From positions 124,001-188,000 of the forward strand of contig JBKBRB010000003.1 in the NCBI GenBank assembly GCA_046292465.1: DNA of 64,000 nt, read 5' to 3'. This DNA is from JANWWM01 sp046292465. GTDB taxonomy: Bacteria > Bacteroidota > Chlorobiia > Chlorobiales > Thermochlorobacteraceae. The notes beneath the pieces are model-generated. The model was not told where the DNA came from and ran no database searches. It was given only the letters and a program-made list of their open reading frames with translations. Shown here in pieces: positions 17,274-27,000 of the stretch. A program made the position numbers and the translations under genes. Each line of letters starts with the position of its first letter. Position 1 is the stretch's first letter.

Positions 17274-18062
17274 ATGCTTCACTACAAGACCTATTTTCTT
17301 GGGGAAGATAAGGCGTGGGTTGTCTTTGTTCATGGAGCGGGGGGAAGTTCATCAATTTGGTTCAAACAAGTGCGCGACTTCAAAGCGCATTTCAACGTGT
17401 TACTCATCGACCTACGCGGGCATGGCAAATCTCAAACCTTTCTGCAACGCTATCGCGATGAAGATTATACCTTCCGAAAAGTCAGCGAAGAAATTCTCGA
17501 GGTGCTTGACCATCTTCACATACAAAAAGCCCATTTTGTCGGAATCTCGCTCGGCACGCTCATCATTCGCACCATTGGCGAAATCGCCCCTGAACGAATC
17601 AGCACCATGGTAATGGCGGGCGCAATCACGCGCTTTAACATTCGTTCAAAAATTCTGATTTGGCTCGGACATCTAACTAAACGATTTATTCCGTATCTCT
17701 GGCTCTATAAACTCTTTGCGTGGGTAATTATGCCGCGCAAACGCCACGAAGAATCGCGCAACCTCTTTGTGCGTGAAGCGCGAAAACTTTATCAAGGCGA
17801 GTTCATTCGCTGGTTTAGAATGACCTACGAAGCCAATCCGCTGATGCGCTATTTCAACGAAAAAGAAATTCCTGTGCCAACGCTTTACCTAATGGGCGAT
17901 GAAGATTATATGTTCTTGCCGCCTGTGAAAATGCTCGTTCAAAAACACAAGTCCGCGATGCTCAAAATCATTGCAAATTCGGGACATGTGTGCAATGTCG
18001 ACCAACCCGATGAATTTAATCGGCTCTCAATTGCGTTTATCTCGGAGCATTTAGCAAATTAA
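17274..18062 (+). CDS. Alpha/beta-fold hydrolase
   Basis: This is a 262-residue alpha/beta hydrolase of the epoxide hydrolase/haloperoxidase-like type. The oxyanion segment VFVHGAGGSSSIWF, the strand LLIDLRGHGKS, the nucleophile elbow FVGISLGTLI and the catalytic-acid and histidine regions LMGDEDYMF and NSGHVCNVDQPDEF are all in order. A lid with several aromatic and basic residues lies between about 130 and 190. A strong ribosome-binding site (GAGGAG) marks the start. The substrate cannot be predicted. A lipoprotein gene follows 15 bp downstream and may be in the same operon. Confidence 0.88.
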   Translation: MLHYKTYFLGEDKAWVVFVHGAGGSSSIWFKQVRDFKAHFNVLLIDLRGHGKSQTFLQRYRDEDYTFRKVSEEILEVLDHLHIQKAHFVGISLGTLIIRTIGEIAPERISTMVMAGAITRFNIRSKILIWLGHLTKRFIPYLWLYKLFAWVIMPRKRHEESRNLFVREARKLYQGEFIRWFRMTYEANPLMRYFNEKEIPVPTLYLMGDEDYMFLPPVKMLVQKHKSAMLKIIANSGHVCNVDQPDEFNRLSIAFISEHLAN

Positions 18063-18077
18063 CGAGATAAACGCGCA

Positions 18078-18986
18078 ATGAAGATTCTAATCTTTTTCCT
18101 CGTCGCCTTTGCTATTTCAGCCTGCGACGGCAAGCCGCCTGAAATGGTTGAAAAGAAAATCGCATCAACAGCCCGCACAGAAACAAAGCAAGATGAAAAT
18201 CCGAATTCACTCCTTTCGGAAAAATGGGCGCAAAGCCCGATTTGGCAAGAGGGCACAGAGGAACGCGCCGAATACGATGTCGAGCGCGTCATAAACGGAA
18301 CGGCAGTGAAATTTTCGGAAACACGCCTTACCCGAAAAGAAGCCTTCACGCGACAAGCCTACTCGGCAACGAGCGACAGCATGCGCACCGATTTGGTCGC
18401 CGTTATTTCGCAACATACTTTTGCCAAAGGTGAGCGCGCACTCTATTCAAGTTCGCTTTCCGTTTTGCAACGCGACGCCTTGAAAATCACAAAATATATC
18501 GCCTCGTGGAGCGATGAACGCGGCACTTTCACGAAAACTTTGCGCCGCCTCGTCGGAAGAACGATGCTCTATGTTCACGCGTGGCAAGTCGATAACGAAG
18601 GCAAAGGCGATAGCGAAATTGATTTAGCCAAAAACGATTTTCTTTACGACCAACTGCCGCTTTCGCTTCGCGCCCTCAACTTCAAAGAAGGTCAAGAATT
18701 TTATTGGAACACGCTCTCCGAACTGCTCGAGCCCTCACCTGAAAAACCCTCTCCAAACGAACTGCACTACAAAATCGAAGGCTTAGAAACGCTCACCGTG
18801 CCTGCAGGAACATTCCAATGCTGGCGCGTCTCGATTCAATCGGCGGAAAGAGACGACCTTTTTTGGTTCAATTCCGAATTGCCAAACGTCATGGTCAAAG
18901 CCCAAACCGAGCAGTGCAGTGCGGAACTGCGCAAACTCGATTACATCAAACGCAATCTCGCTATTTTGAACAAAACCAAATTGTGA
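18078..18986 (+). CDS. Hypothetical lipoprotein
   Basis: This 302-residue protein has a type II signal peptide and lipobox (AFAISAC, Cys16), so it is predicted to be lipid-anchored in the envelope. The mature part is mostly beta-like. Near residues 230-265 the sequence YKIEGLETLTVPAGTFQCWR resembles DUF3108-type beta domains, in which such 'VPAGTF.C' turns recur; that assignment is tentative. I recognise no catalytic motif. It lies between an alpha/beta hydrolase and an amidohydrolase gene on the same strand with short gaps (15 and 35 bp). Confidence 0.7.
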   Translation: MKILIFFLVAFAISACDGKPPEMVEKKIASTARTETKQDENPNSLLSEKWAQSPIWQEGTEERAEYDVERVINGTAVKFSETRLTRKEAFTRQAYSATSDSMRTDLVAVISQHTFAKGERALYSSSLSVLQRDALKITKYIASWSDERGTFTKTLRRLVGRTMLYVHAWQVDNEGKGDSEIDLAKNDFLYDQLPLSLRALNFKEGQEFYWNTLSELLEPSPEKPSPNELHYKIEGLETLTVPAGTFQCWRVSIQSAERDDLFWFNSELPNVMVKAQTEQCSAELRKLDYIKRNLAILNKTKL

Positions 18987-19021
18987 GATGCAAGGATAGC
19001 AATCCAATCAAAGGCGAAGAA

Positions 19022-20227
19022 ATGACCGACATCAAGCACAGGATTCAATCCGAAACCGAAAAAATTTTTTCCGAACTCGTTGAAATCAGGCGCGATATTC
19101 ACAAGCACCCTGAACTGGCTTACGAAGAATATCGAACGGCAAAAATCATCAGCGAGTATTTAAGCGGCTTGGGTTTAGAGGTGCAAGAAGGCGTCGCGAA
19201 AACCGGCGTCGTAGCGCATTTGAAGGGAAGAAAAGGGGAGAGTGCAAAAGTTGTTGCCTTGCGTGCCGATATTGACGCACTGCCAATGCCCGAAGAAACG
19301 TCGCACACCTTTCGCTCAACGGTTGAAGGCAAAATGCACGCATGCGGACACGACGCGCACACGGCTTGTATGCTCGGCGTGGCAAAGGTGTTATCCGCAA
19401 TGAAAAACGACTTTGGCGGAACGGTGAAGTTTCTATTTCAGCCATCGGAAGAAAAACTGCCCGGCGGCGCAAAGCCCATGCTTGATGAAGGCGCATTTGA
19501 AAATCCGAAGCCAACGGTTGTATTCGGTCAGCACTGCATTCCGCAAGTGCCTGTAGGCAAACTTGGATTTTATGCAGGACCGATGATGGCGGCGTCAGAC
19601 GAACTTTACTTCACGATTCGCGGCGTTGGTGGTCATGGGTCGGCGCCGCATCGTGCCAAAGACCCGATTGTGGCTACGGTTCAACTCATTAGCGCACTTC
19701 AAACGATTGTCAGCCGAAATATGCCGCCCAAAGAAGCCGTTGTGGTGAGCATTTGCGCCATTAACGGCGGAAGCGCAACGAATATCATTCCCAATGAAGT
19801 AAAACTTATGGGCACACTGCGCACCATGAACGAAGACCTCCGCAAAGAAGCGTGGCAACGCTTGGAAGAAATCACGCATTACACGGCAAAAGCAATGGGC
19901 GTAGAAGCCGAGTTAGAAATCCGAAAAGGTTATCCGGTTTTAGTGAATGATAAAACCGCAACCGAGTTTGCGATGGAGTGTTCGCGGGAGTATTTGGGCG
20001 AAGAGAATACTATTGTGCCTGAGCCGATTATGGGCGCGGAAGATTTTGCTTATTTTTTGCAAGCATGCAAAGGCACATTTTGGCAACTCGGCGTCGGAAA
20101 TGAAGCGAAGGGGATTGTGCATAATATCCACTCAACGCAGTTTGATATTGACGAAAACGCGCTTGCGGTTGGCACAGGTTTTACGAGTTATCTCACTTAC
20201 AAGTATCTGACTGAGAGAAACTTATAG
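19022..20227 (+). CDS. M20D-family amidohydrolase (N-acyl-amino-acid / hippurate hydrolase-like)
   Basis: This 401-residue zinc peptidase family M20D protein typically removes acyl or amide groups from N-acylated amino acids in the cytoplasm. Hallmarks are EIRRDIHKHPELAYEEYRT, ALRADIDALPM, MHACGHDAHTACMLG, FLFQPSEEKLPGGAKPM and GQHCIPQVPVGKLGF. The dimerisation lid (FTIRGVGGHGSAPHRAKDPI) sits in the middle and the C-terminal MGAEDFAYFLQ follows. The ATG at 19022 is chosen since the longer open frame overlaps the lipoprotein gene. Which N-acyl substrate is used cannot be told. Confidence 0.92.
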   Translation: MTDIKHRIQSETEKIFSELVEIRRDIHKHPELAYEEYRTAKIISEYLSGLGLEVQEGVAKTGVVAHLKGRKGESAKVVALRADIDALPMPEETSHTFRSTVEGKMHACGHDAHTACMLGVAKVLSAMKNDFGGTVKFLFQPSEEKLPGGAKPMLDEGAFENPKPTVVFGQHCIPQVPVGKLGFYAGPMMAASDELYFTIRGVGGHGSAPHRAKDPIVATVQLISALQTIVSRNMPPKEAVVVSICAINGGSATNIIPNEVKLMGTLRTMNEDLRKEAWQRLEEITHYTAKAMGVEAELEIRKGYPVLVNDKTATEFAMECSREYLGEENTIVPEPIMGAEDFAYFLQACKGTFWQLGVGNEAKGIVHNIHSTQFDIDENALAVGTGFTSYLTYKYLTERNL

Positions 20228-20416
20228 CCATCTCAAAGAGGGCGTATCGTGTGGATAATGTTTTGGCACTTGGCGAAGAAGCGGATTTCGAAGCACTAAA
20301 CTGTCTGCCAGCACTAAACTTAAATAGAAGCACAAATCTCCAAGTTTGTACGTCACCCCGCCTGACGCAAAACCTGTGTTAGTGGATGCCATTTATTTCC
20401 TCGTTTAGTTTTCCCA
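20228..20416. other. Non-coding boundary of an accessory island
   Basis: No gene is seen. The stretch contains a repeated AGCACTAAACT (around 20295 and 20311), a small inverted repeat CGTCA/TGACG at 20351-20367 and the first copy of the 31-bp direct repeat. I have the impression of similar AT-rich strings flanking single accessory genes in other Bacteroidota, but cannot verify it here. Confidence 0.5.
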
Positions 20417-20420
20417 TTAG
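20390..20420. repeat. 31-bp direct repeat, copy 1
   Basis: The sequence from CATTTATTTCC to CCCATTAG is repeated exactly at 20458-20488, 68 bp away. This copy lies at and just beyond the stop codon of the PD-(D/E)XK gene and supplies its stop in a different reading frame. Confidence 0.93.
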
Positions 20421-21697
20421 CGTGCACGCTTTGGTGGGTGATTACGAACTCTACCAACATTTATTTCCTCGTTTAGTTTTCCCATTAGTCTTGGTACGTC
20501 TTTGTCTATTAGTTCTCTAAATCGTTCCTCTATCAGTTTTTCAATGTCTGTGCTGTCTTCAAAGTATTTCTGAATTTCAGATGAATCGAGTATCTGTTTT
20601 TGAAATGCTGGATGCCATTGTTTCAAAACTCCTCTTCCACTAACTACTAACGGAAAAGCGTCTTTGTGTTTTTTGTAGATTTCAAAGAGCTTTTCTCTGG
20701 CTTGTTGGTCGCCGCTTCCAATTTTACAGTCAAAAACAACTTCGTTGCTTGTAAAATGAAACTCAAATAAAAACATCCAATTGTTTGTCAAATCATCTGT
20801 TTCTGAAATAAGTCCAACTTTTCGTAAATTTTGAATATTGTCGTAAAGAAAGTTTGGTTGAAATCTCAAATATGTCTTGGTACTTGTAAATGGTCGTATA
20901 GACTTTTCATTTTTGATTAACTCATCAAGTTTAGCCCAAATTTCATTACTGCCCGAAGGGTCTGAATACTTAAAAACAAGGTCAAATGCCGATTTGTATT
21001 TTTTGTAAAGTTGTTGTGCAACTTTTTCAATTTCTTCGTTTTTATTCAACATAGATTTTAGCGTTTGTAAATATTGTTCAAATACAAATTTCGTTTTATC
21101 AGCAAGTTTTAAGCGTTGGCTTGAAATTACTTGTTCAATGAGTTTGATAATATGTTCGTAGTTCAACTGAACATAATAATCTTGCTTGCTTTGGGAAATT
21201 TCTTGGTCTTTAAGTGAAAGAAAAATGTAAATTTTGTGTTTGAAATCGGGATATTCAGTTTCAATTATGTTCCGATATTTTTCAAGTTGTCCTTTCTTTT
21301 CGGTTGAGTAGATTTTGTTTTCAATTACGATACAGAATTGGTTTTTTCTTGACAAGAATATTAGATCAATATTTTTGTATTCTCGTCTAATTTCCAAGTC
21401 GTCAAAGTCTAACTGAACAAAGTCAAAAACTGAAAGTCCTGTTTCGTTGCCTAAATTTTGGAATTGGTTTTCTTTGAAATATATTTTGATAAACTCTTTC
21501 AAAGCAAAGTCGCCTAAATTGTGAGTTTCACTTGGGTTGAAAAACCAAGCCAAAAAATTTGAGTGTTGCAACTCTTTGTGAGAAACACGCAAAATGTCCA
21601 TTAGATTGACTTCTTCGTTTACAAGGTTTTGCAAACTTGTGAAGTCATCGTCAAGCATTAATCTTTTTAATTGTATTTCTGCTATGTCTATTGTCAT
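20417..21697 (-). CDS. PD-(D/E)XK nuclease superfamily protein (PDDEXK_4-like)
   Basis: This 426-residue protein has a restriction-endonuclease-like core near its N-terminus. The segments are HKELQHSNFLAWFFNPSETH, then NIDLIFLSRKNQ (Asp111) and IVIENKIYS (Glu126-x-Lys128), followed by GQLEKY, as in the PDDEXK_4 family of presumed defence or mobile-element nucleases. The rest is helical with no clear family. The gene is clearly more AT-rich than its neighbours and stands alone, so horizontal acquisition is likely. Its last 12 or so codons follow a 31-bp direct repeat that changes the frame, so the C-terminus may be altered. Target and role are unknown. Confidence 0.8.
   Translation of the reverse strand: MTIDIAEIQLKRLMLDDDFTSLQNLVNEEVNLMDILRVSHKELQHSNFLAWFFNPSETHNLGDFALKEFIKIYFKENQFQNLGNETGLSVFDFVQLDFDDLEIRREYKNIDLIFLSRKNQFCIVIENKIYSTEKKGQLEKYRNIIETEYPDFKHKIYIFLSLKDQEISQSKQDYYVQLNYEHIIKLIEQVISSQRLKLADKTKFVFEQYLQTLKSMLNKNEEIEKVAQQLYKKYKSAFDLVFKYSDPSGSNEIWAKLDELIKNEKSIRPFTSTKTYLRFQPNFLYDNIQNLRKVGLISETDDLTNNWMFLFEFHFTSNEVVFDCKIGSGDQQAREKLFEIYKKHKDAFPLVVSGRGVLKQWHPAFQKQILDSSEIQKYFEDSTDIEKLIEERFRELIDKDVPRLMGKLNEEINVGRVRNHPPKRAR
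20458..20488. repeat. 31-bp direct repeat, copy 2
   Basis: This is an exact second copy of the repeat at 20390-20420. It is inside the coding sequence and encodes the residues LMGKLNEEIN. The spacing of 68 bp is not a multiple of three, so the duplication shifted the 3' end of the gene. Confidence 0.93.
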
Positions 21698-22232
21698 TCT
21701 GCGTTGTGTCGGTTAAGGTTGCCGATAACTCATAAATAGGCGCATGTTTTGCGCGTTGAAGAAAACTACTCAAGGTCCCATTATTCCTGAGAATTTCAGC
21801 AAAAAAACTCATTTTTGAGCCATCAAGAGCAATTCTGAAACTCTATTTGGTGTGTAAATCAAATATCCTCGTTCGCTTCCCAATTCGTCCTGAATCACGG
21901 ACACGCCAAACGCATGACTGGATTGAGGTAAGCCTGAATGTCCTTGATTGAAAGCATTGAGAGAGAACGGGGTTTGAACACTCGGAAACGGATAAGTTTA
22001 GCAGAGTTCAAACCTAAGCAGTTGAAGTTAAAAAAGTATCGCACATTTCCAAGCAAACACCGGCCGAGCCGAATCGCCAAAAAACAATCCGATGAAAAAA
22101 ATTTTTTGTGTTGGAAACGAAAAAGTGCGAAACAACGCTTTGCATGTTTAGTAAAATGACTGCGGGTCATTTTTTGACCAAAAGTCAATTTTCAAGAATG
22201 TTCAAGCCGAAAGGCAGCACTTACATGCACAA
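21698..22232. other. 535-bp non-coding region with a possible gene remnant
   Basis: No convincing gene is present. Immediately upstream of the nuclease start (minus strand) lies TTATCGGCAACCTTAACC followed by GACACAACGC, which looks like a cassette boundary. From about 22005 down to 21809 the minus strand has a stop-free frame without a start, reading protein-like text (SSHAFGVSVIQDELGSERGY), which may be a decayed gene end. The last 80 bp before the TetR gene should contain the efflux operon promoter and operator, but I see no clear palindrome. Confidence 0.45.
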
Positions 22233-22955
22233 ATGAGCATATCAGAACGCAAAGAGCGGGAACGAGAGCAACGCCGACACGAGATTCTCAAAGCGGCGCA
22301 ACGGGTTTTTTTCCGAAATGGCTTTGAGAAAACTTCAATGGAAATGATTGCTGAAGAGTGTCAGCTTGCCAAGGGAACGCTTTATCTCTACTTCAAAAGC
22401 AAGGAGGAACTGTATGTCTCGCTGGTGCAAGATGGGATAGAAATTTTAGATAACATGATCGTGCGCGAGTTACAAAAGCCGCTATCGGCAGAAGAAAAGT
22501 TGCTGGCGGCGGTAAAAGCGCACTTCGACTTTACGCAGCTCTACCACGAGCACTTTACAGTGTTTAAGATGATTGATGTCGGTGCGCTCAGTGGCAAAGT
22601 TGACCAAGAGAAGTTAGATGCAATTCAACACGCCCGCGCAACGGCGTTTGAGCGCATGAAAAACGTCGTGGCTGAAGCGATAAATCGAGGCGAATTCAAG
22701 ACGAAGCACCGACCGCAAGAAATCGTGATGATGCTGTGGGCGTCGTCGTTCGGTGCGATTATGATGTGCGGCGAAAAGTGCCAGCAGTTCGATATGTTCA
22801 AGGAGGTAGATGCGAAAAAGTTCGTGATGCGAATTGCTCGAGCATTGATTGAAAGTTTCAAAACTGCCAATGTGGCAGAAGAACCCTTGTCGCGCAGTGT
22901 GTCGTCAGTAAAAACAAAGAAAACGAGCAAAGTGTCTGAAGTTGAAAACGAGTAA
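22233..22955 (+). CDS. TetR/AcrR family transcriptional regulator
   Basis: This 240-residue regulator has a typical N-terminal TetR DNA-binding domain (RRHEILKAAQRVFFRNGFEK, then MEMIAEECQLAKGTLYLYFKSKEELYVSLV) and a variable ligand-binding helical domain. The C-terminus ends in a Ser/Lys-rich tail. It sits 31 bp upstream of the membrane fusion and RND pump genes on the same strand, so it is the likely repressor of that efflux operon, released by pump substrates. The inducer is unknown. Confidence 0.93.
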   Translation: MSISERKEREREQRRHEILKAAQRVFFRNGFEKTSMEMIAEECQLAKGTLYLYFKSKEELYVSLVQDGIEILDNMIVRELQKPLSAEEKLLAAVKAHFDFTQLYHEHFTVFKMIDVGALSGKVDQEKLDAIQHARATAFERMKNVVAEAINRGEFKTKHRPQEIVMMLWASSFGAIMMCGEKCQQFDMFKEVDAKKFVMRIARALIESFKTANVAEEPLSRSVSSVKTKKTSKVSEVENE

Positions 22956-22986
22956 AAGTCTAGAAACCTAAACTTATCTTACAACT

Positions 22987-24042
22987 ATGAAAGCCTTCAA
23001 ATGGATACTTATCGTGGGTGCGGTTGTAGCAGGCGCAATTACAATTCTGCTTAACAACAAAGCACGAAGCGATGAAAAAGCAAGACTGGGTCAAGCCGTC
23101 GAAAAAGCAGTTAGCGTCTCGGTTGCCAAAGTCGTTAAAGGCACGATTGAGCAAGACCTCACGTTGGTGGGTACGGTTACTGCGAACAACGATGTGCCCA
23201 TTGTTTCTGAAACAGACGGACGCGTAACGGGAGTGTTCGCAAAAGTTGGAGATTACAAACAAGCAGGAGCTGTGTTGGTGCAAGTCGATGATGAGTTGAA
23301 GTTGGCAAGTTTCAAATCCGCCGAAGTGGCTTACGAGAAAGCCAAGAAAGATTACGAACGCTATCAATCGCTGATGAAAGATGGTGCGATTTCGGATAAT
23401 CAACTGGAGCAAGCACGTCAGGCCTATCAAGCGGCGGAGGCACAGTTCATCGTAGCGCGCCGGCAGTATGAAGATACCAAAATTAAAACGCCGATTTCAG
23501 GCATCGTAACGGCGCGCAATGTCGATGTGGGCGCATATGTGGGTAAAGGCGCACTTGTGGCAAATGTGGTCGATATTTCACGACTGAAAGTAAAGGTTAA
23601 TGTCGCCGAGCAAGATGTGTTCAAGTTGAAAGTCGGCGACAAAGTTGAGGTAAGAACAGACGTGTATCCGAACATCGTCTTCAACGGCAAAATTGAAACC
23701 ATCAGTGCCAAAGGCGATGAAGCGCATACCTACCCAGTTGAAATTCTGATTCCCAACAATAAAGAATACCCTTTGAAAGCAGGCATGTTTGGACGAGTGT
23801 CTTTTACAACGATAAGCGCGCGTGAGACTTTACTCATTCCGCGTGAAGCGTTAGTTGGAAGCGTGAAAAATCCGAAAGTCTTTGTTGCTGAAGGAGAGAC
23901 GGCACGGCTGCGTGAGATTGTTGTGGGCAGAGAAGCCGGCATGTCTCTCGAAGTGATTGGTGGGCTAAACGAAGGCGAAACCGTCGTTACAAACGGACAA
24001 AACAATTTGAAAGACGGCTACACGATTGCGATTAGTCAATAA
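22987..24042 (+). CDS. Efflux RND transporter periplasmic adaptor subunit
   Basis: This is a membrane fusion protein of the HlyD/AcrA type with 351 residues. An N-terminal membrane anchor (WILIVGAVVAGAITILL) is followed by a lipoyl-like half (NDVPIVSETDGRVTGVFAKV), a helical hairpin with KDYERYQSLMKDGAISDNQL, the second lipoyl half (IKTPISGIVTARNVDVGAYV) and beta-barrel and membrane-proximal domains. It bridges the inner membrane pump to an outer membrane channel. The pump gene follows 39 bp downstream. No TolC-like gene is in the operon. Confidence 0.93.
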   Translation: MKAFKWILIVGAVVAGAITILLNNKARSDEKARLGQAVEKAVSVSVAKVVKGTIEQDLTLVGTVTANNDVPIVSETDGRVTGVFAKVGDYKQAGAVLVQVDDELKLASFKSAEVAYEKAKKDYERYQSLMKDGAISDNQLEQARQAYQAAEAQFIVARRQYEDTKIKTPISGIVTARNVDVGAYVGKGALVANVVDISRLKVKVNVAEQDVFKLKVGDKVEVRTDVYPNIVFNGKIETISAKGDEAHTYPVEILIPNNKEYPLKAGMFGRVSFTTISARETLLIPREALVGSVKNPKVFVAEGETARLREIVVGREAGMSLEVIGGLNEGETVVTNGQNNLKDGYTIAISQ

Positions 24043-24081
24043 GTATCAACGAAACAATAAACAGGAAAGGAACTTACAACT

Positions 24082-27000
24082 ATGTCGCCAACACGACTCT
24101 TTATCAAGCGCCCAACACTTGTTGTAGTGATGTTTGCTGTATTAGGGGTTTTAGGCTGGTATAGTTACAACCAATTGAATTATGAACTGCTCCCGAAAAT
24201 TTCGCCGCCGGTCGTTGTAATTACAACTGTGTATCCAGGAGCGTCGCCCAACGAGGTGGAAACAGGCGTAACGAAACTTATTGAAGATGCGGTTTCAGGA
24301 ATTGACAAGGTCGAGACCATTACTGCCACATCGAGCGAGGGGGTCTCGTTTGTGGTAGCCCAATTTTTACAGTCAGCCAAGACCGACATTGTCTTACAAG
24401 ATGCGCAGCGAAAGGTCAATGAAATCCTCGCCCGTTTGCCCGAGGGCGCCAAAACGCCTGTGCTGTCTAAAATTGCGCTTGATGAATTTCCAGTGTTGCG
24501 AATGGGCATAACGAGTGCGATGCCTTCCAAGGAATTTTATCAATTGGTCAAAGATAAAATTCAGCCGCGCTTGGCGAGAATTCCGGGAGTAGCGCAAATC
24601 ACCCTCATCGGCGGCGACGAGCGCGAAATCAAAATTTTCGTCAATGCCGAAAAACTCAAATCCTACGGACTCTCCATTCTCCAAATCAATCAAGCTGTTA
24701 AAAATGCAAATCTCGACTTCCCGACAGGCAACATCAAAGATAAAGATGGTCAATTCGTGCTTCGCATTGCAGGCAAGTTTAATTCGTTAGACGAACTGCG
24801 CAACTTGATTGTCGCCCGAACACCAAAAGGTAGCGACATTCGCCTCTCCGATGTTGCCGAAGTCGTCGACGGACAAAAGGACTACACCAACATCAACCGA
24901 ATCAACGGAAAAACCTCCATCGGCTTATTTGTCAGCAAGCAATCCGACGCGAACGCCGTTACTGTGAGCGAATTGGTCAGAAAAGAACTCACGAAGATTG
25001 AGAAGGATTATGAATATGTGAAGTTGAAGTTCGAGATTTCGCAAGACCTTTCGCTCTTCACGGTTGACGCAGCAGACGCCGTGAAGCATGACTTAATGCT
25101 TGCGGTGATTTTAGTCGCGCTTGTGATGCTAGTTTTTCTGCACAGCATTCGCAACTCGTTTATCGTGATGGTCGCCATTCCCGCTTCGCTCATTTCGACT
25201 TTCGGCGTGATGTATTTGTTGGATTTTACGCTCAACCTCATGACGCTGCTTGCGCTTTCGCTGGCGGTTGGAATTTGGGTTGACGACTCGATTGTGGTTT
25301 TGGAAAACATTTATCGGCGGTTGGAGCAAGGCGACGACAAAGTAACTGCTGCTGTGCGCGGTCGTGAAGAAATTGGATTTACCGCGCTCTCGATTACGCT
25401 CGTCGATGTGGTTGTGTTCTTGCCGCTCGCGCTCACGTCGGGCATTATCGGAAACATCATGCGGCAGTTTGCAACAGTGATGGTGGTTTCAACGCTGTTC
25501 AGTTTGCTCGTTTCCTTTACGATTACGCCGGTGCTGGCGTCGCGTATTTCCAGATTAGAGCATCTAACGAAGGACACGCTGATGGGCAAGTTCGGCATTT
25601 GGTTTGAAGGGGTGTTTGAACGATTTGCCGCACGATATGTCGAGATTTTGCGATGGGCGTTGAACAACCGATGGAAAGTGGGGCTTTCGGCGACACTGCT
25701 CTTTTTCGCGTCTTGTGGATTGATTCCCGCAGGCTTCATTGGCGGAGAGTTCATGACACAAAGCGACAGAGGCGAATTCTCGGTTGCCATTGAACTTCGA
25801 CCCGGAGCAAAACTCGAAGAAACCAATTTGATTTCCCAACAAGTCGAGCAGATGATTCGAGACATTCCCGAAGTGGAGCGTGTGGCTGCAAATGTAGGGG
25901 CATCGAGCGACGGATTTGTCGGACAATCAGCAAACAACATTGCCGACATTGCCGTTACGCTCTTGCCCAAAGAAGAACGCAAGAGACGCGGCATGCGCTC
26001 AACGGCGGAAGTCGAATTCGCCATCAAAGAAGCCACGAAAAAAATTCCGGGCGTAAAGGTGCGCGTCAACGAAATCGGAATCTTTGGTGGTGCTAATGAA
26101 ACGCCGGTTCAACTGGTCGTCAGCGGTTCGGATTTGGACAGCGTAATTAAAGGCGCGGATATGCTCTACGACATTGTCAAGCGCACCAAAGGCACAACCG
26201 ATGTGCGCCTTTCCAGCGAATACGGCAAGCCCGAAACCCGCATCGAGATTGACCGCGCAAAAATGGCGCAGTTCGGATTAAGCATCGCCGAAGTCGGCGC
26301 CGCACTGCGTATTGCCGTAGCAGGAGACAATGAAGCTAAATTTCGTGACGGCGGCGCCGAGTATGATATTCGCATTCAGCTCGATGAATTTGACCGTTCC
26401 AGCACCGAAACAATTGGAAACTTAACCTTCGTCAACGCTCGCGGACAGCAAGTCGAACTCAAGCAATTCGCCAATATCTACCAAACCACTGGTCCAACGA
26501 AACTTCAACGCCAAGACCGCAACCCCGCTGTGATTGTCTATGCACAAACCGCAGGCGTGCCGAGCGGCACAATTTGGCAAAACGTGCAAGCCGAAATGGC
26601 AAATGTAACCTTTCCATCAGGCGTGAAAATTTCACCCCAAGGTCAACTGAAAAACCAAGCCGATAGCTTCAATAGTTTGGGCATTGCGCTACTGGCAGCC
26701 ATTTTATTTGTCTATTTCATCTTGGTCGCGCTCTACAACTCCTACGTTCATCCGTTTGTCGTTCTGTTTTCAATGCCGCTTGCTGTGATTGGCGCACTAT
26801 GGGCACTGGCGCTTTCAGCCAAAACGCTAAGCGTGTTTTCAATTCTTGGTATCATCATGCTGATGGGATTGGTGAGCAAAAACGCCATCCTGCTTGTCGA
26901 CTTCACCAACAAAGCCCGAGAAGACGGCTTGAACACCTTTGATGCCTTGCTCGAAGCCGGCAGAGAAAGGCTTCGTCCAATCTTGATGACCACCCTCACC

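Noticed and set aside
20390..20488. Possible CRISPR repeats
   Set aside because: There are only two copies of a 31-bp sequence, one of them inside a coding sequence, with no third unit, leader or cas genes.
21938..22159. A 73-codon plus-strand frame in the intergenic region before the TetR gene
   Set aside because: It is Lys/Arg-rich with no homology signal or ribosome-binding site; probably chance in AT-rich DNA.
25311..26069. A 252-codon minus-strand frame opposite the RND pump gene
   Set aside because: It is Ser/Arg/Thr-rich low-information sequence antisense to a conserved transporter.
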